A stretch of DNA of 64,000 bases from JBBQVS01 sp964250765 (GCA_964250765.1 CAXUHF010000002.1:49674-113673); one strand, 5' to 3'. Counted from the stretch's first letter, positions 33,596-43,133 are shown. Numbers and translations are program-made. The notes: generated by a model from the sequence alone, not told the origin.

Positions 33596-35125
33596 ATGAC
33601 AGCAGCAATTACTATCCTGGGCCTCGGTCCTGGTTCCATACACGACTTGACGTTACATGCTCGTACTTTGCTGGCACGAGCCGCAGAGCAGGAGCAAACG
33701 GTGTATTTTCGTACTGTTATTCATCCAACAGTTGAACCTCTCAAGGCAGAACTACCGACACTGCATATCACCTCGTTTGACTCGCTGTATGAGGAGTCGG
33801 CGGATTGGAGTACGCTCTATCAACAGATTGCAGAAGAGGTGTGTACGCTGGCTGAACAGCATCCTATTATTTATGCTGTGCCTGGACATCCATTGATTGG
33901 CGAGTCTTCAGTACAAATCGTGTTGCGCCTCGCTAAAGAGCGCGCATTGAGTACCACTGTCGTTGCAGGACTCTCGTTTGTTGAACCTGTATGTACTGCC
34001 GTTGGACTGGACCCGTTTGATGCTGGCACACAACTACTGGATGCAACTACGCTCGCGGCCTTACGTCCTGATGAAATCGCAGGGAAAGTTATTCCAACGA
34101 TTCCTCTGCTTGTCACGCAGGTCTACAATCGGCGTCTTGCTAGTGAGGTCAAGCTCGCCTTGAGCGAATGCTACCCCGACGAGTGGCCTGTAAAGTTGGT
34201 GCGGGCGGCTAGTATCACCTCTGCTGAGGCTGATGCCGAGGAGACGGTCATCGAGATGCCACTGTATGAGCTTGACCGTAACACCTATGCGAACCACTTA
34301 AGTACGCTGTATGTCCCACCTACCGATGAGATGCAGGCATTGCGTCTTCCCGAAACGCTACGCTATCTCATCATGCGCTTGCGACGCGATCCTGATGGGT
34401 GTCCGTGGGACCGTGCACAAACGCATGAGACACTGACACGCTACGTCATTGAGGAGACATATGAGGTTGTCGAAGCACTTGAAGAGAACAACATGGACAA
34501 ACTCGCCGAAGAGCTTGGCGACCTGCTTCTGCAAGTCTATCTACACGCTGAGATTGCGCGACAGGCCGAAGAATTTACGCTGGGCGATGTCTATGAACAT
34601 ATCAACGCTAAAATGATTCGGCGTCATCCGCATATCTTTGGGAATGTCGAGGTAAGCGGTGCTCATCAGGTCGTGCAGAACTGGGAGGCCATCAAGCGTG
34701 AGGAACGTATTCAAGCTGGCAAGGACGTGCAACGTGAAAGCATTCTCGATGGTGTTCCGCAAGCATCACCCGCGTTGATCATCGCGCAAGAATACCAGAA
34801 GCGTGCGGCGAAAGTCGGCTTTGACTATGACACAATTGAGGTAGTGCAGGGAAAGTTAGAAGAGGAATTACAAGAACTCTGCGCGGCCAATACACTGGAA
34901 CATCAGCTAGAAGAGATGGGTGATGTTCTTTATATGGTGGCACGACTGGCACGGACATATAAGATCGACGCGGAAGAAGCGTTGCGTAAAGCAAACCGTA
35001 AGTTTCGTTCTCGTTTTCAAGCAATGGAAGAGAATGCACGAGAACAGGGACGCGAACTTACGTCGTTCAGCAAACCGGAGTGGAGCGCGTTGTGGCAGAG
35101 GGTGAAGACATCTTCCAACGCATGA
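33596..35125 (+). CDS. mazG: MazG/YabN bifunctional tetrapyrrole methylase-like and NTP pyrophosphohydrolase
   Basis: Residues 1-225 of the 509-residue product form a SAM-dependent tetrapyrrole-methylase-like domain (ITILGLGPGSIHDLTLHART, AVPGHPLIGE). Residues 245-370 are the first MazG domain with DPDGCPWDRAQTHETL, then EETYEVVEAL and EELGDLLLQV, which hold the E-E-x2-E and E-x2-D metal motif. Residues 395-495 are a second MazG domain (LEEELQEL, EEMGDVLYMVARLAR). The enzyme removes pyrophosphate from nucleoside triphosphates, a house-cleaning role. AGGAG lies upstream. The fusion is typical of Firmicutes-like YabN. Confidence 0.9.
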   Translation: MTAAITILGLGPGSIHDLTLHARTLLARAAEQEQTVYFRTVIHPTVEPLKAELPTLHITSFDSLYEESADWSTLYQQIAEEVCTLAEQHPIIYAVPGHPLIGESSVQIVLRLAKERALSTTVVAGLSFVEPVCTAVGLDPFDAGTQLLDATTLAALRPDEIAGKVIPTIPLLVTQVYNRRLASEVKLALSECYPDEWPVKLVRAASITSAEADAEETVIEMPLYELDRNTYANHLSTLYVPPTDEMQALRLPETLRYLIMRLRRDPDGCPWDRAQTHETLTRYVIEETYEVVEALEENNMDKLAEELGDLLLQVYLHAEIARQAEEFTLGDVYEHINAKMIRRHPHIFGNVEVSGAHQVVQNWEAIKREERIQAGKDVQRESILDGVPQASPALIIAQEYQKRAAKVGFDYDTIEVVQGKLEEELQELCAANTLEHQLEEMGDVLYMVARLARTYKIDAEEALRKANRKFRSRFQAMEENAREQGRELTSFSKPEWSALWQRVKTSSNA

Positions 35126-35137
35126 TAAAATGTTCTT

Positions 35138-35605
35138 ATGCGAAACGAATTACTCTCCTGGTTTGCTCGTGAAGGCTTGCTACTGACGGATGCTGTACTT
35201 GCGTCGCAGGATGGAGATGATGATGAAATCAAAATTACTGTCAAAGCACCTATTGTCGCTCTAAGCCGCGTTAGCTCTGACTTCCGTGAATGCCCCGATC
35301 CAGTGCTGTTCGGGTATCCCGAATCGAGCCTGGATATGATGGTGTTGGACGATATGCACCAGTTTGTCTACCAGTGGTTTGAGCAGGCAGTAGAGGCAGG
35401 CATGGCACACTGCTTTGTCTGTAATCGCCTGTTAACGGTGGACGACGACAAGCCGTGGGATGCCGTGTTTGTCACGACTGAATTATATTGCTGGCTTGTC
35501 GTCCACTTCGATTGCAAACGTTATCTGAATCGTGATCTAAAAGGGCGCAATCCGTTTGAAGTCACGACACATCCACCCGAATTTTTCGATATGCGCTTGA
35601 TGTAA
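35138..35605 (+). CDS. Hypothetical protein with a possible zinc-binding Cys pair
   Basis: The 155-residue product begins 12 nt after the mazG stop and ends 15 nt before polX, so it is part of that operon. It is soluble and mixed alpha/beta. A Cys pair in GMAHCFVCNRLL (near residue 89) and further His/Cys in LVVHFDCKRYLNRDLKGRNP (near 120) could bind zinc. No family was recognised. Its place between a nucleotide pool enzyme and a repair polymerase suggests a role in DNA or nucleotide metabolism, which is only inference. Confidence 0.65.
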   Translation: MRNELLSWFAREGLLLTDAVLASQDGDDDEIKITVKAPIVALSRVSSDFRECPDPVLFGYPESSLDMMVLDDMHQFVYQWFEQAVEAGMAHCFVCNRLLTVDDDKPWDAVFVTTELYCWLVVHFDCKRYLNRDLKGRNPFEVTTHPPEFFDMRLM

Positions 35606-35620
35606 GATAGAGAGGGCCGA

Positions 35621-37399
35621 ATGGATAAAAATCAGATCGTCAATCTCCTGGAAGAGATTGCTACCTTGCTCGAACTCAAGGAGAAGAGTAGTGTTTTTGA
35701 GGTACGCGCATATCAAAATGCCGCACGTGCTCTCGGCTCTCTCGATGGCGATGTTGCGTCTCTTGTACATGAGAACAAGCTTAAAGGGACACCAGGATTG
35801 GGACCAGGGACGATTAAGCGCATCGAAGAGGCGGTAGAGACGGGGCACATCACATTTTATGATGAGCTACGTGCGAACACGCCACAAGTAAAGCTCGACA
35901 TGATGCGTATCGCGGGTGTGGGTCCTAAGAAAATCAACGCAATCTATGAGCAATTGCACGTTACAAGTATCACCGAGCTAGAGCAGGCATGCAAAGATGA
36001 TAAAGTCGCGCACCTGCCTGGTTTTGGTAAAAAGACGCAAGACAAAATATTGCAAGGTATCGAATTGCTCGCGCAACACGCCGGACGCTTTTTGTATCCA
36101 GTGGCAGAGGAAGAGGCGGAGCAGATACGCGCCGCCCTCGCCACGCTTTCTGGCGTGGTACGTCTACAGGTCGCGGGAAGTTTACGTCGGAAGCGCGAAA
36201 CGGTGAAGGATATCGACATGGTGCTGAGTGTCGCCAACGATGCGAGCGATGAGACACGGAGCGCAATTCTGAACTTTTTCACGCAACAGCCCTCGGTACA
36301 AGCAATTACTGGTAAAGGTGATACGAAGTCAAGTGTCGTATTAAGTAGTGGTATCGCAATGGACTTACGTCTCGTCAATGATAGCCAGTTTCCGTATACC
36401 CTGCATCACTTCTCCGGATCGCGCGAGCATCATATTGCATTACGGCGTCGTGCTTTGAGCATGAACATTACGATTAATGATTATGGTCTCTTTAAGGGCA
36501 AAGACCCGCAAGGTGAACTCATTCCCTGTAAAGATGAGACTGATATCTATGCTGCACTTGATATGGATTATGTCGAGCCTGAGTTACGCGAAGATATGGG
36601 CGAGATTGAAGCGGCAGCCCAGCACAAACTACCTAAATTGCTGCAAGCAAGCGACATTCGTGGTATTTTGCATGCACATTCAACATGGAGCGATGGACAA
36701 AATAGTATTCGTGAGATGGCGGAAGCATGTATGGAACGTGGCTATTCCTATCTCGCCCTGACCGATCACAGTAAAGTCGCGGCGTATGCGAACGGACTGA
36801 ACGAAGAACGCCTGCATAAACAGGGCGAAGAGGTTGACCGCCTGAACGAAGAGTTCGAGAGTCGTTTTTATATTCTCAAGGGGACAGAGTGTGATATTTT
36901 ACGTGATGGGTCAATGGATTTTGATGATGAAACACTCGCCAGCCTTGATTTTGTGGTTGCCTCCATTCATAGCAATTTTACGCTTTCACCCGAAGAGCAG
37001 ACGCACCGTATGCTTCGTGCCATCGCTAACCCTTACGTCGATGTTATTGGACATCCCACAGGCCGTATCTTGCTAGGTCGGGCAGGGTATGAGCTTGATA
37101 TGGAAGCGGTGATTGATGCGGCGGCGATCCATGACGTGTGTATCGAAATCAATGCCCATCCTTCTCGTCTCGATTTGGATTGGCGGTTGGTACGCAAGGC
37201 ACGCGACAAGGGCGTAAGTATTCCAGTTGACCCTGATGCTCATGCGCTTGCAGGATTGGACGTGATGCGTTATGGTATAGGAATTGCACGCAAGGGTTGG
37301 CTACAAGCTAGTGATGTCCCCAACACGCTCGAAATTGACGCGCTACAGGAGTTCCTCCGCACAAGAAGAGCCAAAAGAGTAGCCCGTAGGCGCGAGTAG
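35621..37399 (+). CDS. polX: Family X DNA polymerase with C-terminal PHP domain
   Basis: The 592-residue product has the bacterial PolX order. Helix-hairpin-helix repeats come first (residues 50-150: GTPGLGPGTIKRIEEA, RIAGVGPKKINAI, LPGFGKKTQDKIL). The polymerase palm follows with VAGSLRRKRETVKDIDMVLS and third Asp in GIAMDLRLV near residue 250, then a PHP phosphoesterase (residues 345-570) with ILHAHSTWSDGQNSI, ALTDHSK, GTECDIL, VVASIHSNF, DVIGHPTGR and DPDAHALAGL. All metal ligands are present. The enzyme acts in base-excision and gap repair and has 3'-5' exonuclease activity from the PHP domain in studied bacterial members. GAGGG precedes the ATG. Confidence 0.95.
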   Translation: MDKNQIVNLLEEIATLLELKEKSSVFEVRAYQNAARALGSLDGDVASLVHENKLKGTPGLGPGTIKRIEEAVETGHITFYDELRANTPQVKLDMMRIAGVGPKKINAIYEQLHVTSITELEQACKDDKVAHLPGFGKKTQDKILQGIELLAQHAGRFLYPVAEEEAEQIRAALATLSGVVRLQVAGSLRRKRETVKDIDMVLSVANDASDETRSAILNFFTQQPSVQAITGKGDTKSSVVLSSGIAMDLRLVNDSQFPYTLHHFSGSREHHIALRRRALSMNITINDYGLFKGKDPQGELIPCKDETDIYAALDMDYVEPELREDMGEIEAAAQHKLPKLLQASDIRGILHAHSTWSDGQNSIREMAEACMERGYSYLALTDHSKVAAYANGLNEERLHKQGEEVDRLNEEFESRFYILKGTECDILRDGSMDFDDETLASLDFVVASIHSNFTLSPEEQTHRMLRAIANPYVDVIGHPTGRILLGRAGYELDMEAVIDAAAIHDVCIEINAHPSRLDLDWRLVRKARDKGVSIPVDPDAHALAGLDVMRYGIGIARKGWLQASDVPNTLEIDALQEFLRTRRAKRVARRRE

Positions 37400-37415
37400 A
37401 GGGATAGTAAGGTGG

Positions 37416-37444
37416 AACAGGGAGACCCTTGCGGTCTCCCTGTT
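37416..37444. repeat. Perfect hairpin with CTTGC loop after polX
   Basis: AACAGGGAGACC (37416-37427) and GGTCTCCCTGTT (37433-37444) pair over 12 bp around CTTGC, the complement of GCAAG. It starts 17 nt after the polX stop. It shares arms with the repeat at 33411-33483, so it is a dispersed repeat that may also serve as a terminator. Confidence 0.8.
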
Positions 37445-37479
37445 ACACTTTGAAGGAAGATAACGATTTTATTGCCCCC

Positions 37480-37508
37480 TTTACACAAAAAGAGTAAAGG
37501 TGTATAAT
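37480..37508 (+). promoter_or_regulatory. Sigma-70-type promoter of the L25 gene
   Basis: TTTACA (37480-37485) and TATAAT (37503-37508) are 17 bp apart, with TG directly before the -10 box. The predicted start of transcription is near 37515, about 35 nt before the L25 start codon. Confidence 0.7.
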
Positions 37509-37550
37509 TTAGGAAATTTTAGTAGTTAATGAGAAAGAGGAAACATTGAA

Positions 37551-38204
37551 ATGGCAGATAGAGTAGAATTAGAGATAGCCCCACGAGAAATCTTGGGTAA
37601 GAAGACCAAGAAGCTTCGTAGAGCAGGGATTATTCCTGCGAACATCACCGGCCACAACGAGCCATCACAGGCCGTGCAGATCGACGCGGTTCTGTTCGAT
37701 AGATTGCGTAGAGCACATCACTCAACAAGTATTCTCAGTCTCAAGATGCCTGATGCTACGGTACAGACAGCCCTTATTCGTCACGTCGAACACGCCCCTA
37801 AGTCTGGTAAGATTATCCACGTAGACTTCGCACGCGTGAGCTTGAACGAGCGTATGACCATGAAGTTGCCATTGAACTTTGTCGGTGAGTCTCCTGCTGT
37901 CAAGAATGATGGTGGTGTACTGCTTCACCTTGTTGAGGCTTTAGAGGTCGAGTGTCTCGCCTCCGACATCGTTGATAACGTTGAGGTCGATATCTCATCA
38001 ATTACAGAAATTGATGGCACTCTTCATGCCCGCGATGTGAAATTGCCACAAGGGTTCACACTGCTCACTGATGCCGAAGAGCCTATCGCCAAGGTTGCCT
38101 CAACTCGTGCCGAGGTTGCAGAGGCCAATGCTGCTGTTGAAACTCCTGCTGCAGAAGCTGCTGAGCCAGAAACTGCTGCCGAGGAGACACCAGCCGAGTC
38201 ATAA
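37551..38204 (+). CDS. rplY: 50S ribosomal protein L25 (Ctc/TL5 form)
   Basis: The 217-residue protein has the N-terminal L25 beta-barrel that binds 5S rRNA (LEIAPREILGKKTKKLRRAG, IIPANITGHNEP) and the longer C-terminal TL5/Ctc domain (residues 95-185: LPLNFVGESPAVKNDGGVLL, VEVDISSITEIDGTLHARDV). The tail of about 30 residues is Ala/Glu/Pro-rich (EAAEPETAAEETPAES). GAGGAAA precedes the ATG. The promoter at 37480 and the hairpin at 38208 delimit a single-gene transcript. Confidence 0.95.
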   Translation: MADRVELEIAPREILGKKTKKLRRAGIIPANITGHNEPSQAVQIDAVLFDRLRRAHHSTSILSLKMPDATVQTALIRHVEHAPKSGKIIHVDFARVSLNERMTMKLPLNFVGESPAVKNDGGVLLHLVEALEVECLASDIVDNVEVDISSITEIDGTLHARDVKLPQGFTLLTDAEEPIAKVASTRAEVAEANAAVETPAAEAAEPETAAEETPAES

Positions 38205-38207
38205 TAT

Positions 38208-38260
38208 AATGCGATGCAACATTTACACGTTCTTTGGAAGTGTAAATGTTGCATCGCATT
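38208..38260. terminator. Perfect 21 bp hairpin after the L25 gene
   Basis: Arms 38208-38228 and 38240-38260 are perfectly complementary with an 11 nt loop and start 4 nt after the stop codon. A run of six A follows, so it is not a classical plus-strand terminator; it may stabilise the 3' end or be a repeat. Confidence 0.5.
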
Positions 38261-38289
38261 AAAAAACATTTTAGAAGTGAGCGATAAGC

Positions 38290-39561
38290 ATGCATATCAT
38301 GATCGTGACAGATCAATACCCGCCCATGATTGGTGGCGTCCCGACCGTTACGCATAACCTCGCTGTCGATCTTGTACAGCGTGGACATCAAGTATGGGTT
38401 GCGGCTCCGAGTTATGGTATGCGTGATGCGCGTCGTCTCGAACAAGGTGTGCGCGTCTATCGCTTCTCCTCATTTGAATGGCCTTCTTACAAAGAGTTGC
38501 GTATTCCGTTTCTGCCCTTTATGCCAATACGCAATCTAATCAAAAAAAGTGAACCCGATATCATTCATATTCACTCTCCTGCAGTCCTTGGCAACATCGC
38601 GCAAATTCTAGCAGGTGGCTTACGTAAACCCGTTATTGCGACAAATCACTATCTTCCCATCAATATGAGTCGTTCGCTGACCTCCGATCCTTTGATTGGC
38701 AAACATTTTAGTAATGTCACCTATTCTTATCTGGTCAACTTTTGTAATCGCTGTGAGTATGTTACGGCACCCACGATGACTGCGCTAAAACTACTCTACG
38801 ATCATGGACTACGCGCACCCGCGAAAGCTATTTCCAACGGCATCGACCTGACCACATTTACGCCGGGCGAGCCTGATCCTGCTATTCGTCAGCGTTTCAA
38901 CTTACCAGAAGACAAGCCGCTCATTCTCCATATCAATCGTTTGAGCGAGGAGAAGCGGGTCAATGTCCTCATTGATGCTGTGGCGAAAATGCATAATAAC
39001 GCGCATGTGGCTCTTGTAAGTACAGGGCCAGCCGAGCAAGAGTTACGTGCACAGGTTGCTCAACTGAATATAGAGGACCGTGTGAGCTTTCTTGGCTATG
39101 TGCGAGATGCCGAGTTGCTCAAGCTACGCCGTTCTTCAGACCTCTTTGTTATTCCTTCAGAAGCGGACTTGCAGAGCCTTGCCACGATGGAGGCAATGGC
39201 ATGTGGTCTTCCTGTGGTTGCTGCGAACGCGTATGCATTGCCTGAACTTGTGCATCATGAAAAGAACGGCTTTCTCTTTAAGGGTGGTGATAGTAGCGAA
39301 ATGGCGCACTATATGGATGTGCTTGTTGCTGACCCCAATTTACGTAGACGTATGGGAGCCGAAAGCTTAAAGATTATCGCAAAGCATGATCGCACGCAAG
39401 TTCTCGATCAATGGGAAGAGATTTATCATCGCCTGTCGCTAGAGTTTATCGAAGCCAAGATACGCAGGATGCAGTGGCGCGTTGAACGCAAATATCCCAA
39501 CTATGTTCCCAGACCTTCAGATCGTCTTCCCATTAGGCGCACAGGCGACCTTGCCTTGTAA
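38290..39561 (+). CDS. Family 4 glycosyltransferase (lipid-sugar type)
   Basis: The 423-residue product has the GT-B/GT4 layout: N-terminal acceptor domain with MIVTDQYPPMIGGVPTVTHN and PDIIHIHSPAVLGN, and C-terminal nucleotide-sugar domain with LHINRLSEEKRVNVLIDAV, VSFLGYVRDAELLKL and the retaining E-x7-E motif in PSEADLQSLATMEAMACG (near residue 300). The early part resembles diacylglycerol glucosyltransferases and mannosyltransferases that work at the membrane surface; no TM helix is present. The basic tail (KIRRMQWRVERKY) could bind phospholipid. The acceptor is unknown. Confidence 0.88.
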   Translation: MHIMIVTDQYPPMIGGVPTVTHNLAVDLVQRGHQVWVAAPSYGMRDARRLEQGVRVYRFSSFEWPSYKELRIPFLPFMPIRNLIKKSEPDIIHIHSPAVLGNIAQILAGGLRKPVIATNHYLPINMSRSLTSDPLIGKHFSNVTYSYLVNFCNRCEYVTAPTMTALKLLYDHGLRAPAKAISNGIDLTTFTPGEPDPAIRQRFNLPEDKPLILHINRLSEEKRVNVLIDAVAKMHNNAHVALVSTGPAEQELRAQVAQLNIEDRVSFLGYVRDAELLKLRRSSDLFVIPSEADLQSLATMEAMACGLPVVAANAYALPELVHHEKNGFLFKGGDSSEMAHYMDVLVADPNLRRRMGAESLKIIAKHDRTQVLDQWEEIYHRLSLEFIEAKIRRMQWRVERKYPNYVPRPSDRLPIRRTGDLAL

Positions 39562-39617
39562 TCACGTATAACACAGTTTGCGGATAAAAGAAATTTCGGT
39601 TTTTCGCAAACAGTGTT

Positions 39618-39627
39618 NNNNNNNNNN
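39618..39627. other. Assembly gap (10 N) with low-complexity flank
   Basis: Ten N are followed by C and T runs to about 39690, similar to the gap near 28692. The plsX stop at 39704 is just outside the doubtful stretch. Confidence 0.8.
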
Positions 39628-39703
39628 CCCCGTCTCTCTTTTTTTTAAATCTCTAATAACCCTGTTTTCTTAAAACCATCTTTTTTTTATGCCCCAAACT
39701 GTG

Positions 39704-40756
39704 TTATACCTCTGTATGTAGTCTTGCCAATCCTTCTGCTATTGCTGCTGCGACCCCTGTCTCTTCTGTCTGACGTGCTACACGTAGGGCGTTCTTAATG
39801 GCTTTTGCGTTCGAGCGTCCGTGAGAAACGATAGCGGAACCGTTAATGCCTAGTAAGGGGACGCCGCCATATTCTGCGTAGTCAAGGCGCTTGAATACCT
39901 TGCGTAGGCCAGGGCGTAGTACCGCCGCTGCAAGTTTGCTCGGTAGAGAACTTGTCATCTGTGTACGAATAAGGCCGAGCAGTGTTTCGGCGAGTCCCTC
40001 GCTCAACTTAAGCACTACATTTCCGACGAAGCCATCGCACACAACGACATCCGCCCCGTTCGCTGGAATGTCGCGTCCTTCAACATTTCCGATAAAGTTG
40101 ATGCCAAGCGTGGCGGCGTTAGCTTTAAGTAGCTGGTGCGCCTCGACAACTTGTTTGCTGCCTTTGCTGTCTTCTTCGCCGTTGGCAAGCAGCCCGACGC
40201 GGGGAGACTTCATTTGAAAGATACGCTCCATATACAGCGATCCCATCAAGGCGAACTGTTGCAGATATTCAGGTGTACAATCAGTATTTGCACCCATATC
40301 AATGACGAGGCAAGCACCATTTTTTGTAGGCAATACGCCACCGAGCGCGGGACGTTCAACACCTGGAATGCGTTTAAGTGTGAATAACGACGCCGCAAGC
40401 ATCGCTCCGCTATTGCCAGCAGAGACAGCTCCCACCGCTTTACCATCGCGTACCAATTGCAACGCGAGCGTCATCGAGGCATTTTTCTTACGGCGTACTG
40501 CGTTTGCGGGGTGCTCATCCATCTCGATCACCTCATCGGTATGCAGGATGGGCAGATCAAGACCGCTTGTATCATGTTTGGCGAGTTCGGCTTGTATCGC
40601 CTCTTCACGTCCGACGAGGTAGACGCCTATGCCATACTCGCGGGCCGCTTGTATGGCACCAAGCACAATCTCACCTGGAGCGTTATCACCGCCCATAGCG
40701 TCGAGGGCAACTCGTACACTTTGCTTCTCCTCATGCGCGTCATCGGTAACGCTCAT
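39704..40756 (-). CDS. plsX: Phosphate acyltransferase PlsX
   Basis: The enzyme makes acyl-phosphate from acyl-ACP for phosphatidic acid synthesis at the cytosolic membrane face. The 350-residue product has RVALDAMGGDNAPGEIVLGA at the start, HTDEVIEMDEHPANAVRRKK, VSAGNSGAMLAASLFTLKRI, the PALGGVLPTKNGACLVIDMG block and NVEGRDIPANGADVVVCDGF followed by FVGNVVLKLSEGLAET. The C-terminal YGGVPLLGINGSAIVSHGRS motif is intact. The gene overlaps the downstream response regulator gene by 4 nt, and plsX is not followed by fabD or fabH here. Confidence 0.96.
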   Translation of the reverse strand: MSVTDDAHEEKQSVRVALDAMGGDNAPGEIVLGAIQAAREYGIGVYLVGREEAIQAELAKHDTSGLDLPILHTDEVIEMDEHPANAVRRKKNASMTLALQLVRDGKAVGAVSAGNSGAMLAASLFTLKRIPGVERPALGGVLPTKNGACLVIDMGANTDCTPEYLQQFALMGSLYMERIFQMKSPRVGLLANGEEDSKGSKQVVEAHQLLKANAATLGINFIGNVEGRDIPANGADVVVCDGFVGNVVLKLSEGLAETLLGLIRTQMTSSLPSKLAAAVLRPGLRKVFKRLDYAEYGGVPLLGINGSAIVSHGRSNAKAIKNALRVARQTEETGVAAAIAEGLARLHTEV

Positions 40757-41151
40757 GCGTTTCCTCCCTCAGGTCCACCAATCGTGTCATGTACCAGTGT
40801 TACCAGTTTATCAAGGTCAAATGGCTTGTAGACGATATGCACCACGCCCGCCTCACGGAAATCTGCTTCCTCTTTATAGGCATCAAGATAGGCGGTCACA
40901 AGGATAACGGGAATGCGGCGCAGTTTACCAGAAGCCATATCCATGCCCATCAACTTCAACTCGTCGCGCCCATCCAGATATGGCATCATGATATCGAGCA
41001 GGATAAGATCGGGATCATGCTCACGTACCGCGTCGTAGAAGCGCAAGCTTTGCGTCGTCATGTATGTATCAAAGCCCTCGTCTGCCAACGCCTCTTTAAG
41101 AAGATCAGCAATAGTCGGGTCATCGTCCATTATTAATATCTTTTTTGCCAT
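40753..41151 (-). CDS. Stand-alone response regulator receiver protein
   Basis: The ATG at 41151 begins the receiver fold and has GAGGGTGG about 6 nt upstream; codons further up are not protein-like. The 132 residues are one receiver domain: acidic pocket ILIMDDDPTIADLL, phospho-acceptor Asp in DLILLDIMMPYLDG near residue 54, Thr in PVILVTAYLDA, and Lys in IVYKPFDLDKL. There is no output domain. Its coding end overlaps the plsX start (4 nt, ATGA-type), so the receiver gene is upstream of plsX in the transcript. A partner kinase is not in the window. Confidence 0.9.
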   Translation of the reverse strand: MAKKILIMDDDPTIADLLKEALADEGFDTYMTTQSLRFYDAVREHDPDLILLDIMMPYLDGRDELKLMGMDMASGKLRRIPVILVTAYLDAYKEEADFREAGVVHIVYKPFDLDKLVTLVHDTIGGPEGGNA

Positions 41152-41298
41152 AATGCCACCCTCGTCACTATAATCCAGAGAATTCTCTCTTATATTCAGC
41201 ACAACACCCAGGGAAATGCCATCTCATTATAACACTACCTCATAGGAAATGCATGGAAGACATAGGACTATCAGTCATGCTGTGCTCTCATTTTATTC

Positions 41299-41327
41299 TT
41301 GACACATCTTCGCGTTTATACTATTGT
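41299..41327 (+). promoter_or_regulatory. Possible sigma-70 promoter of the WD40 kinase gene
   Basis: TTGACA (41299-41304) is followed after 17 bp by TATTGT (41322-41327). The start codon lies 43 nt beyond. A closer TATACT is present at a 12 bp spacing and fits less well. Confidence 0.5.
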
Positions 41328-41369
41328 TTAGGCACATTGCGTTAGCCGCTAGAAAAGAGACACGCTACA

Positions 41370-43033
41370 ATGGTATCATCCCCACTATTTTGTCCCGTAT
41401 GTGGAGCAGCAAACGTGCCTCATGCCTCGTCGTGTTTTGCTTGTGGTCAAGCATTGGATACGCCATCGCTAGTTGCACTTCCTGCTCAATCAGATGATAC
41501 CGTACTCAAGCAACGCTACCATCTCTTGAATCGCTTAGGGCAAGGCGGTATGGGGTCTGTTTACAAAGCTGAAGATACTGATTTGGGTAATCGACTTGTT
41601 GCTATCAAAGAGATGAGTCAGAAGGGGTTAAATCAACAAGAGGCGCGCGAGGCCACCGATGCATTTAAGCGCGAAGCACACCTGCTTGCTGGCTTATTGC
41701 ATCCGAACTTGCCACGTATCTATGACCACTTCTCTGAACATGGACGCTGGTATCTTATCATGGACTTTATCGAGGGGCAAACGCTCGAAGACTATCTTAC
41801 ACAAAAGGGTGGAACGCTCCCTATTGATGAAGTGCTCGCTAGTGGTATACAACTTTGTAGCGTCCTCAACTATCTGCATACACGCCAGTCACCTATTGTC
41901 TTCCGTGATCTCAAGCCGAGTAACATCATGCGTACTTCTGACGGGCAACTCTATTTGATTGATTTTGGTATTGCCCGTCACTTTAAGCCAGGTCAAGTCA
42001 AAGATACTATTGCCTTTGGTTCACCAGGCTATGCCGCACCGGAGCAATATGGAAAGACACAGACAGGACCAAGTGCCGATATCTATAGCCTCGGTGTCGT
42101 GCTTCATCAGATGCTCACAGGCGACGATCCTTCGCTAAAACCATTTTTCTTTGCTCCACTTCAGACGAGAAGACCAAGGCAACTGCAACCTCTACTTAAC
42201 TCAATGCTCCACATGGATGCGAGCAAACGCCTCAATGATGCACTCGTGGTGAAGCAGAAACTACAAGAAATCGCACAACAAGACCCTTCAACCTATGCAC
42301 CATCATTGCAGCCAGTACAACAAGCCATGCAAACTCCACCAGTAACACCAACACCTCCAACCTTTCAGACGATACAAACAGTGTCAACGCCGCCTGTACA
42401 ACGCTCCCCGCTTGGTGAAGAGTTGATCACATATACGAAGCATGTAGATTGGGTTGCGGCCCTCGCATGGTCGCCGGATGGAAAATATATTGCGTCAGGG
42501 AGTTACGATAGAACAGTACAAGTTTGGGAACCACCAACGGGCAAGTTAAAAACACTCTATATGGGACATAATGGTTTCTGGGTAAAAGGACGTGTGAACG
42601 CGGTGAGTTGGTCGCCCGATAGCACTTGTATTGTCTCTGGCAGTGATGATAAGACCGCCCAAATTTGGGATGCAAGCACTGGCAAACAGCTTTTCGTCTA
42701 TCGTGGACATAGTGCAGGCGTGGGTGCGGTTTCATGGTCCGCGAATAACAAGTATATTGCATCAGCGAGTGGTGTTGCTACTCATGTATGGGACCCTCGT
42801 ACAGGCGGTACACTCAGAAGCGATATAGGCTTTAATCGTGGTTTACAAACACTGGCATGGTCGCCTGATAGCACCTTGCTGGCTATTGGGGTACGAGACA
42901 ACATGGTCTATATCTATGATTTCGCAAAGGGACAAACCGATAAGCAACATGCTATCAACTATCGAGAACATAGCGATTTTGTGCAAGCACTAGCGTGGTC
43001 GCCTGACAATCAGTTGATCGCTTCCGCTAGTAA
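41370..43033 (+). CDS. Ser/Thr protein kinase with zinc ribbon and WD40 repeats (3' end lost in gap)
   Basis: The first 35 residues hold a zinc ribbon, CPVCGAAN and CFACGQAL. Residues 48-310 form an active-type kinase: LGQGGMGSVYKAED, Lys in LVAIKEMS, the loop IVFRDLKPSNIM (Phe replaces the first His of HRD, as often in this subgroup), and YLIDFGIARH. A Pro/Thr-rich linker leads to WD40 repeats from about residue 350 (HVDWVAALAWSPDGKYIASG, VNAVSWSPDS, DKTAQIWDASTGK, LQTLAWSPDSTLLAIGV). The frame runs into a 100-N gap at 43034. WD40-kinase fusions of 600-750 residues are known in cyanobacteria and Chloroflexota, so one to three repeats are probably missing. No TM helix precedes the gap. Confidence 0.88.
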
Positions 43034-43133
43034 NNNNNNNNNNNNNNNNNNNNNNNNNNNNNNNNNNNNNNNNNNNNNNNNNNNNNNNNNNNNNNNNNNN
43101 NNNNNNNNNNNNNNNNNNNNNNNNNNNNNNNNN
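43034..43133. other. Scaffold gap of 100 N, true size unknown
   Basis: The gap separates the truncated WD40 kinase from a minus-strand membrane protein gene. Exactly 100 N is a common placeholder, so the real distance may differ. Confidence 0.9.
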
